Source of the DNA: Virgisporangium aurantiacum
GTDB taxonomy: Bacteria > Actinomycetota > Actinomycetes > Mycobacteriales > Micromonosporaceae
Direction of reading: 5' to 3'
Length of the DNA: 64,000 nt
NCBI RefSeq assembly: GCF_016863635.1
Contig: NZ_BOPG01000082.1
Coordinates: forward strand, 44,141-108,140
How positions within the stretch are numbered: the stretch's first letter is position 1; every line of letters starts with the position of its first letter. Below the pieces are notes generated by a model that was not told the DNA's origin, did not search any database, and saw only the letters and a program-made list of their open reading frames with translations. Shown here in pieces: positions 57,999 through 64,000 of this stretch. Made by a program: the position numbers and the translations under genes.

Positions 57999-60263
57999 AT
58001 GATCGAAGTATCCGAGTCGCGCGGCCGCCGGGCAGGGCCCAGACGCGGGCTGCTCGGCACTGTCGCGGCGCTGGGAATGGTGGCCGGTTCCCTGGTGATG
58101 GCCCAGCCGGCCTGGGCTGTGCCGGCGCCAATCAGCGCCCTCGCGGCTCCCACGTCGACACCCGGCCCGAATTCGCTGGCGATCGCGTGGGTGACCACAC
58201 CGGCGCAGGCACCCGGTGACCCCAGCGACGTCGGTAGCTACATCGCGTCGGCGGACGGCCCGGACGCCGACACGACAGCGGACTCGACGTGCACGGTCCT
58301 CGGTGCGGTTTCGACGACGTGCACCATTTCGAGCCTGACCGCGGGGACGCCCTACACGGTGACCGTGCAGGCCATGGACCTCGCCGGCAACACCGCGTTG
58401 AAGACGTCCACCCTCCTGGCCAGTGCGGGCGCCACGACCACTCCCGCGCTGCCGGCCGCACCGACCGGTGTGACCGCGACGCCGACCGGGAACAGCGGCG
58501 AGGTCAACGTCATCTGGACACCGGCGGCGAACACCGGTGCCGTCCTGGCCAACTTCACCGCGACGGCCTACCTGGGCTCGAACGCCACGGCGCAGACGTG
58601 CACGACCCCGAGCGCCCTCGTGTCCGGCTGCAAGATCACCGGGCTGACCAACGGCTCGCCGTACACCGTCAAGGTCGTGGCGAACGGCACGGGCACCACC
58701 GGAAACTCGCTGCCCAGCACCGCGTCCTCCGCAGTGTCGCCGGCCGTCAAGCCGGGTCCGCCGACCAACGTCGTCGCGAACGCCACGTCCGCCACCACTG
58801 CGACCGTGACCTGGACCGCGCCGACCACCGCGGGCGCGACCATCGCGAGCTACACGGTGGTGGCGTACACCGCGGCCGGATCGGTCGTTGTCGGTGCCAC
58901 CTGCGTGCCCAGCCCTGCGACGGCGACGACGTGTGACACGGGTGGTACCGCGCTGACCAACGGTAGCGCCTACTACTACACGGTCACCGCGACCAGCACG
59001 GACTCCCAGACCTCGACGGCCGGGACGTCCAACCTGATCGTGCCGACCACGCCGCCGAACGTGCCCACCGGCGCGACGGCCGTGGCGGGAGACACCCAGG
59101 CCGTGGTGGCGTGGACCGCTCCGGTGGCGGGTGCCACGGTCGCCAGCTACCGGGTGGTCGCCTGGACCGTGTCCCCGGCCGCTGCCACCAGCAAGACCTG
59201 CACGAGCACCACCACGACCTGCACGGTCACCGGGTTGACCAACGGGGTGGCGTACATCTTCAAGGTGTACTCCGTCGGTAACACCGGCAGCGGGACCTCC
59301 TCGGCGACGTCGGCGGACACCACCGCGACAACGCCGGCCGAGGCGGCCAAGCCCGTCACGCCGACCGGTGTCACCGCGACGCCGACCAGCTCGACGATCG
59401 CCGTCGCCTGGGACACCCCGGCCGCGAACCCGACCGTTCCGGTGCTCTTCTACACCGCGACGGCAACCCCGGGTGGCAAGGCCTGTGCGACCGTCAGCGG
59501 CGCCGTCTACGGCTGCACGATCACCGGGCTGACGCCCGAAACCGCCTACACGGTGACAGTGGTCGCCAAGGCGGCGAACTCGAACAGTGCCGACGCCACG
59601 GCCACCACGACCACGACCGCCGGACCGGCGACGCCGGGTGAGCCGGGCAGCGGTCCCGGAGAACCGACCGGGCCGATCGTGGTCAACAAGGACGGCAAGG
59701 CGCAGATCTTCGCACGGGGCGGCGGTCCCACCGCCAAGCTGTGGACCGCCGTTCAGAACTCCACCACCGGTGCGTGGGACAGCTGGACCGACCTGGGTGG
59801 CCCGATCTACAGCGACCCGGTGGCGGTCGCGAACACCGACGGCACGCTGCAGGTGTTCGTGCTCGACGCGAACGGATACGTCACCTACAAGGTGCAGTCG
59901 AGCACCGGCGCCTTCGGCGCGTGGACCCGCATCTCGATGACCATGTCGCTCGCCAACATCGAGGTGGCGACGAACGCGAACGGCAAGGTTCAGGTCTTCG
60001 GCCGGAGCGGCGATCACCTCGTCTACTCCGTCCAGACCACCGGCGCCGACGCGTGGTCCAGCTGGGTCGACCTCGGTTGGCCGATCAGCGGCGCCCCGGT
60101 CGTGACGGCGATGGGCGACGGGCGTCTCGAGGTGTTCGTGTCCGGTTACCAGGGCGCGATCTACCGCCGGGCGCAGAAGGTGGTCAACGTGAACACCAGT
60201 GAGGCCGACTGGAGCTCGTGGGAGCGCGTCGCGCCCTCCGTGTCCGCAGCCGACTTCATGTGA
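57999..60263 (+). CDS. Secreted protein: FN3 repeats plus PLL-type beta-propeller
   Basis: A 754-residue protein. The signal peptide is long, about 40 residues ending AQPAWA. Five fibronectin-III-like domains follow (about 43-560), each with a cysteine pair near its C-terminal half (e.g. CTVLGAVSTTC, CATVSGAVYGC). After a Gly/Pro linker, the last 185 residues have repeats of the form V-x-x-x-DGxLQVFV...WSSWxDLG, typical of PLL-like/tectonin beta-propellers that bind sugars. ATG 57999 is used; an earlier in-frame ATG (57876) lacks a signal-peptide context. Flanked by the two GT-C-like paralogues, it could be a glycosylated surface protein or a lectin. Confidence 0.82.
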   Translation: MIEVSESRGRRAGPRRGLLGTVAALGMVAGSLVMAQPAWAVPAPISALAAPTSTPGPNSLAIAWVTTPAQAPGDPSDVGSYIASADGPDADTTADSTCTVLGAVSTTCTISSLTAGTPYTVTVQAMDLAGNTALKTSTLLASAGATTTPALPAAPTGVTATPTGNSGEVNVIWTPAANTGAVLANFTATAYLGSNATAQTCTTPSALVSGCKITGLTNGSPYTVKVVANGTGTTGNSLPSTASSAVSPAVKPGPPTNVVANATSATTATVTWTAPTTAGATIASYTVVAYTAAGSVVVGATCVPSPATATTCDTGGTALTNGSAYYYTVTATSTDSQTSTAGTSNLIVPTTPPNVPTGATAVAGDTQAVVAWTAPVAGATVASYRVVAWTVSPAAATSKTCTSTTTTCTVTGLTNGVAYIFKVYSVGNTGSGTSSATSADTTATTPAEAAKPVTPTGVTATPTSSTIAVAWDTPAANPTVPVLFYTATATPGGKACATVSGAVYGCTITGLTPETAYTVTVVAKAANSNSADATATTTTTAGPATPGEPGSGPGEPTGPIVVNKDGKAQIFARGGGPTAKLWTAVQNSTTGAWDSWTDLGGPIYSDPVAVANTDGTLQVFVLDANGYVTYKVQSSTGAFGAWTRISMTMSLANIEVATNANGKVQVFGRSGDHLVYSVQTTGADAWSSWVDLGWPISGAPVVTAMGDGRLEVFVSGYQGAIYRRAQKVVNVNTSEADWSSWERVAPSVSAADFM

Positions 60264-60285
60264 TCTCCGCTCCACGTGATTGACC

Positions 60286-60315
60286 GAACGCCCCGGGCTC
60301 CGGCCCGGGGCGTTC
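60286..60315 (+). terminator. Hairpin terminator after the FN3/propeller gene
   Basis: GAACGCCCCGGGC (60286-60298) pairs with GCCCGGGGCGTTC (60303-60315), giving 13 base pairs and a four-base loop, followed by CTTT. It lies 23 bases after the stop at 60263 and before the next gene, so it should end transcription of the secreted-protein gene. Confidence 0.85.
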
Positions 60316-60374
60316 GCTTTCGCGAACAGGTTCGTTGAGTGTGGTGTCAGCGCCGCCGACGAACCGGAGGCCAC

Positions 60375-62741
60375 GTGAGCGCACAGACCCTGGCGGCGTC
60401 CGGGTGGGTTCCGGCGGTGCTGGTGACCGTCGGGGCCGCGCTGTTGCTGAACTTCTACGGCGTGCCGATCGCCACCACGGCCGTGTTCGCCGCGTACCTC
60501 GTGCTCTGTGTCGTGCTGCCCGGAACGCTCGTGTGGCGCGCCGCGCACCGCGGTGGTGGTTCATTCGTGGCCGATGTCGCCGCCGGCACAGCGGTGGGTT
60601 ACGCCGGCGAGGTGCTGACGTACATTCCGGCCCGCGCCGTCGGCCAGCCGCTCCTGGTTCTCGCCTGGCCGGTCGGCGTCGTCGGTGTGTTCCTCGCGGT
60701 TCCACGGTTGCGCCGGTATTTCCGGGGTCCGCCGGACGCGCCGCGACCGCCGGCGCTGTGGTCCTGGGCCGTAGCCGGCCTCGTCGCGCTCCTCGTGTTC
60801 TGGAGCAGCAAGTTCTTCCGGGTGCACGGCCTGGCCTGGCCCGCCTACGGCACGCCCGACATGGACTCTCCGTTCCACCTCGCGCTGATCGGCGAGGCCA
60901 GGCACCACATGCCCATGACCTCTCCCTGGGTCCACGGCGAGCCGCTCTACTACCACTGGTTCGTGTACGCCGAGATGGCCGCGACGAGCTGGGTCACCGG
61001 GATAGAACCGCAGCTGTTGCTGCTGCGGTTGTCGCCGTTGCCGATGCTCGCGGCATTCGTGGTGCTGGTCGCGGTTCTGGCGCGGAAACTGTTCGGGCAC
61101 TGGTGGACGGGCGTCGCCGCCGTCGTGGGCACGTTGCTCGTACTCGCCCCCGACCCGTACGGCTGGCAGCCGAACTACTTCACCACGTACTTCGCCTTCA
61201 GCCCGTTCGAGGACGGCTCGTCGCTGCGCCTGCAGCTCTGGACCAGCCCCACGCAGACGTTCGGCGCGCTGCTGTTCGTCCCCGTCGTGATCCTCCTGGT
61301 GGACCTGCTCCGCGGTCACGGCCGGGGCCCGCGCACCTGGGCCCTCTTCGTGGGGCTGTCGGGTGCCGTCATGGGTGCCAAGGCGACGTTCCTGCCGCTG
61401 CTGCTGGCCGGGGTCCTGGTCGTGGTCGCGGTTCACCTCCTCGTCCATCGCCGCCCGCACATCCCGGCCGTCCTGGCCGCCGCGTCGACCCTGGCGTGTC
61501 TGCTGATCGCGCAGGCGGTTCTGTTCCGGGGTGCCCGCCAGGGGCTCGGCTGGCAGCCGTTGGCGTCGATGCGCGGTGCCGCGGCCGCCGTCAGCACAAG
61601 CTTCGGGACGGACGGCAGTCCGGGGCGGCTGGGGATGCTCGCGCTGCTGACCGTCGGGTGCTGGGTGTGCATGTGGGCCGGCTGCGCGGGTCTGCTGCCC
61701 CGACGGCGCCTCCTCGCGCCGGAGATCCTGCTGCTGCTCGGCATCGGCGTCGCCGGCCTCGGCGCGGTCACCCTGCTGTCACAGGGCGGTGGCAGCCAGA
61801 GCTATTTCCTGCAGTCGGCCCGGCCCTATCTCGCGCTCGCCGCGGTCGGTGGGCTCGCCGCGCTCCTCGGTGACCGGTCGATGAACTGGCGGCGCGGCGC
61901 TTCGCTGGCCGGCGCCGCGCTGGCCGGAATACTGATCATGAAGATCGTCCGGGACGCCGGTGCGGCGGCCACGCCTACGGAGGCGAACTCGGGTGGGCCG
62001 ACCGGCCTCGCGGCAGCCCTGGCCCGACCGTACCTCGCCGCTGCCGGTGCCGTCGTCATCGTCGCCGTGGTGACGGTCGTCGTGGTCACCGCGCTCGCGC
62101 GCTCCGGCCGGTTGCGGGCCGGCACACCGCGCGGACTGAGCGGCGCGCTCGTCGTCTGCCTCCTGGCCGGGTTGTGCATGGCCACCGCCTACAGCAACGT
62201 GGCCCGCATGCTGCGCGAGTCGTCGGCGCACGGTTGGCGCGACGCGTCGGCGTCCCAGCCGATCGTCACCGGCGGGACGCTGGAGGCCGGCCGGTGGCTA
62301 CGCGACCACTCGCGCCCCGACGACCTCGTCGCGACGAACGTGCACTGTCTGGCCGAGGCCGCCACGGAGTGCCTCAATCTGCATTTCTCGGTGGCGGCCT
62401 TCACCGAACGCCGGGTTCTGGTCGAGGGCTGGGGGTTCACCGCGAAGGCACACGACCGGGCCGGGAAACTCGGCGTTCCGGCCGGCGACGTTCCGTTCTG
62501 GAAACCGGATCTGTTGGCGGCCAACGACGCCGCGTTCACCGCCACCTCGGCGGCGACGCTCGGCGACCTCCGGAACCGGTACGGCGTCACGTGGCTCTTC
62601 GTCGACGAGACGCGATCCCCGGTTTCGCCGCGGCTGGCCGACTTCGCCGTCTTCCGCTACCGGTCCGGTGGCTGCGCGGTGTACGAACTCGTCGACGTCA
62701 TGGCTGGAAGTTCTCGATCGGTGCCGTCCGCCGGTAGATGA
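60375..62741 (+). CDS. Large polytopic membrane protein, paralogue of the 55305-57740 product
   Basis: A 788-residue protein with the same plan as the upstream paralogue: DMDSPFHLALIGEARHHMP in the acidic loop, EPLYYHWFVYAEMAATSWVTG identical over 21 residues, about 16 hydrophobic segments, and a C-terminal soluble domain starting AGRWLRDHSRPDDLVATNVHC. The two proteins differ most in the N-terminal tail and in membrane-segment composition. GTG 60375 has CGGAGG four bases upstream. It lies on the opposite strand to its paralogue, with the FN3 gene between them. The last 44 bases overlap the XRE gene. Confidence 0.72.
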   Translation: MSAQTLAASGWVPAVLVTVGAALLLNFYGVPIATTAVFAAYLVLCVVLPGTLVWRAAHRGGGSFVADVAAGTAVGYAGEVLTYIPARAVGQPLLVLAWPVGVVGVFLAVPRLRRYFRGPPDAPRPPALWSWAVAGLVALLVFWSSKFFRVHGLAWPAYGTPDMDSPFHLALIGEARHHMPMTSPWVHGEPLYYHWFVYAEMAATSWVTGIEPQLLLLRLSPLPMLAAFVVLVAVLARKLFGHWWTGVAAVVGTLLVLAPDPYGWQPNYFTTYFAFSPFEDGSSLRLQLWTSPTQTFGALLFVPVVILLVDLLRGHGRGPRTWALFVGLSGAVMGAKATFLPLLLAGVLVVVAVHLLVHRRPHIPAVLAAASTLACLLIAQAVLFRGARQGLGWQPLASMRGAAAAVSTSFGTDGSPGRLGMLALLTVGCWVCMWAGCAGLLPRRRLLAPEILLLLGIGVAGLGAVTLLSQGGGSQSYFLQSARPYLALAAVGGLAALLGDRSMNWRRGASLAGAALAGILIMKIVRDAGAAATPTEANSGGPTGLAAALARPYLAAAGAVVIVAVVTVVVVTALARSGRLRAGTPRGLSGALVVCLLAGLCMATAYSNVARMLRESSAHGWRDASASQPIVTGGTLEAGRWLRDHSRPDDLVATNVHCLAEAATECLNLHFSVAAFTERRVLVEGWGFTAKAHDRAGKLGVPAGDVPFWKPDLLAANDAAFTATSAATLGDLRNRYGVTWLFVDETRSPVSPRLADFAVFRYRSGGCAVYELVDVMAGSSRSVPSAGR

Positions 62742-63519
62742 GGTCGAAGACCCGGCGGTACTCGGCGACCTCGTCGGGCTTCTCCAGGTAGCGGGCGCCG
62801 GCGTGGGTCTCGGCATGGACGACGGCCGGGTCGGCCGCGTGGTGGAAGTCGAAGATCATGAAGGGGCCGGCGAGCATCGCGGGATGGGCGCCGGCTTCCC
62901 ACGGCAGCACCCGGATGTCGACGTTGTCGCGCCGGTTCAGGTCGCGGAGGTGCGCGAGCTGGTCCGCCATCACCGCCGGACCGCCCACCGGACGCGTCAG
63001 GACGCCGGCACCGAGCACCGCGACGAGCCGTTGCGGCGGCGTGCGGGTGAGCAGCCGCTGTTGGCGTTCGGCCCGGAGCTTCACCTGGTTCCGGATGCAC
63101 TCGTCGGTGGTGTCGGGTCGGGCCGCCCGGCAGAGCGACCGCACATAGTCGGGCGTCTGCAGGAGGTCGTGTACAAGCTCAGCGTTGTAAGTGCGCATCT
63201 CGTCGGCGGTCTCCTCCAACCCGAGCCGCAGGCCGGACCATCGGTGTCCGTAGTCGTCCCACCAGCCCTGGCCGCGGGTGCCGGTGGCGAGCGTCGCCAG
63301 TGCGTCGATGGTTCTCGGGTCGGTGCCGTAGAGCCAGCACAGCCCGCGCACGTCGCCGGGCTTGACCGTCACCTTGCCGGTTTCGATGCGCCACAGCTTG
63401 GCCTTCGATGCCAGGCCCGCCTCTTCGACGTCTGCGTCGGTCTTGCCCGCCCCGTCACGCAGCCGCCGCAGGTAGCGCCCGAGTTGCCGGCGCACCACGG
63501 TGGAACCCGCCAGTGGCAT
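62698..63519 (-). CDS. XRE-family regulator with DUF5753 domain
   Basis: A 273-residue protein. The HTH covers about 10-65 (VVRRQLGRYLRRLRDGAGKTDADVEEAGLASKAKLWRIETGKVTVKPGDV). The DUF5753 domain follows (GWWDDYGHRWSGLRLGLEETADEMRTYNAELVHDLLQTPDYVRSL, then VDIRVLPWEAGAHPAM, FDLIYRRTAP). These proteins are abundant in actinomycetes and usually sit next to small DUF397-type genes; none is seen here. ATG 63519 has AGAAGGAA directly upstream and is preferred to the longer frame. The gene diverges from the partial gene at 63954. Confidence 0.93.
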   Translation of the reverse strand: MPLAGSTVVRRQLGRYLRRLRDGAGKTDADVEEAGLASKAKLWRIETGKVTVKPGDVRGLCWLYGTDPRTIDALATLATGTRGQGWWDDYGHRWSGLRLGLEETADEMRTYNAELVHDLLQTPDYVRSLCRAARPDTTDECIRNQVKLRAERQQRLLTRTPPQRLVAVLGAGVLTRPVGGPAVMADQLAHLRDLNRRDNVDIRVLPWEAGAHPAMLAGPFMIFDFHHAADPAVVHAETHAGARYLEKPDEVAEYRRVFDLIYRRTAPIENFQP

Positions 63520-63953
63520 TTCCTTCTCCCGTTCGTTTCCCGGAGTGGATGGTGTTGCTTTCATCCTGGTGGGAAACGCCGGGCGCCCGCGACGGCGCGA
63601 ATAGACAGCAGAACCGGGCCGCCGGACGCCCGCGAAGCAACAGAAAACGACCGGGGTTGCTTCGTCGCGAATAGAACCGTTGCAGCGTGTGATGGATGCG
63701 ATAACGCTGTTCGGCGTGGTGATCGCTCCGGCGGGCTTCACCATGCCGGCAGCCGGCGGATCTGAACGGGGAAGGTTCGCTGACAGCCGCGCCGACAATT
63801 TCCGGCCCGACAACGGCGGTCTGACAACGCTCGCTGACACCCCTTGACCGGCACCGGATTCGGGTGCTTGCCGGTCAATTCGGGCTGCCCGCGTGCGGTC
63901 ACCGGCCCCGGATTGTCACCGGATCCGTGACAACGCACCAACTGGAGTATTCG
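63520..63953. other. Intergenic region between divergent genes
   Basis: About 430 bases with no convincing gene. A minus-strand frame (63738-63941) lacks coding bias. It holds a 9-base inverted repeat (63844-63878) and several TGACA or TGACAA words near 63780-63935 in direct orientation, of the kind that could bind a regulator. It must contain the promoters of both flanking genes. Confidence 0.5.
63844..63878. promoter_or_regulatory. Inverted repeat TTGACCGGC / GCCGGTCAA
   Basis: TTGACCGGC (63844-63852) and GCCGGTCAA (63870-63878) flank 17 bases, 76 bases before the ATG at 63954. It could be a stem-loop or an operator for the adjacent XRE regulator. The spacing is larger than most dyads, so the assignment is weak. 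Confidence 0.35.
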
Positions 63954-64000
63954 ATGACAACAACTACCGACATCTACGCCCTTGACAATGGTCGGGCGGG
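63954..64000 (+). CDS. Start of a gene cut by the window end (possible methyltransferase)
   Basis: ATG 63954, with GGAG eight bases upstream, opens MTTTTDIYALDNGRAG before the window ends. In actinomycetes a short polar lead followed by Y-x-L-D-N-G/A often begins class I SAM-dependent methyltransferases, but 15 residues are not enough to be sure. It diverges from the XRE/DUF5753 gene. Confidence 0.4.
   Translation, partial: MTTTTDIYALDNGRA

Noticed and set aside
63738..63941. 67-codon minus-strand frame upstream of the XRE/DUF5753 gene
   Set aside because: Arg/Pro/Gly-rich with weak coding bias; the region is better explained as regulatory.
1..64000. tRNA, rRNA, CRISPR array, insertion sequence, integrase or att site
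   Set aside because: None was recognised on reading either strand, though a short tRNA could be missed without a covariance search.

Overview
The window is GC-rich (about 70% by eye) and densely coded. It uses many GTG starts, a TTG start, and ATGA/GTGA stop-start overlaps. Its families (ECF41 sigma factor, DUF5753-type XRE regulator, LAL-type LuxR regulator, SigJ-like and two-component genes, GH65/phosphoglucomutase pair) point to a high-GC actinomycete. Micromonosporaceae (Actinoplanes/Micromonospora-like) is my best guess. No rRNA, tRNA, transposase, phage gene or CRISPR array was seen, so this looks like a chromosomal arm rich in accessory metabolism and regulation.

Layout. 1-4611: a VWA protein (5' end outside the window), a MoxR-type AAA ATPase and a DUF5682-like protein in one operon. 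4683-8825: a structured leader, a divergent ProA-family dehydrogenase, a GntR regulator, an MHS transporter whose promoter carries a FadR-type operator, and a methyltransferase. 8815-16920: small metabolic and regulatory genes, a NarL-type two-component pair facing a membrane protein across two tandem dyads, a lipoprotein, and an ECF41 sigma factor with its own promoter signature next to an epimerase-like gene. 16955-23927: GH65 phosphorylase with beta-phosphoglucomutase, GalE, PEBP, an orphan sugar-type permease and a secreted coiled-coil cell-wall protein. 23924-36000: a carbohydrate regulon comprising a GH35-type enzyme, a LacI regulator, a family-5 ABC importer with a double ATPase, and a GH39-type enzyme. 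The same 14-base operator lies upstream of both glycosidases. A PadR/membrane-protein pair is embedded in it. 36137-40423: an MFS gene, then an XRE-sensor plus glycosyltransferase pair, a low-GC gap and a small membrane protein. 40550-46750: glycolate oxidase glcDEF plus malate synthase under a divergent FadR-type regulator. 46747-50905: a LAL regulator, a shortened P450-like gene and a divergent ArsR gene around a 26-bp palindrome. 50898-62741: a surface-glycan locus. 62698-64000: an XRE/DUF5753 regulator and the first codons of a divergent gene.

The most interesting locus is 50898-62741. A WecE-like aminotransferase, a GNAT acyltransferase, a stand-alone acyl carrier protein and a KAS III-like enzyme suggest synthesis of an N-acylated 4-amino-6-deoxysugar. 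A polyprenyl-phosphate glycosyltransferase, a GtrA flippase and two large paralogous GT-C-like membrane proteins suggest export and transfer of that sugar. A secreted FN3/beta-propeller protein sits between the two paralogues and may be acceptor or partner. Second in interest are the XRE/glycosyltransferase pair, the shortened P450 with its palindrome, the LacI operator pair, and an 11-bp near-palindrome (TCCACAGTGGA) found in coding regions far more often than base composition predicts. All functional statements are inferences from sequence reading; no database search was run.
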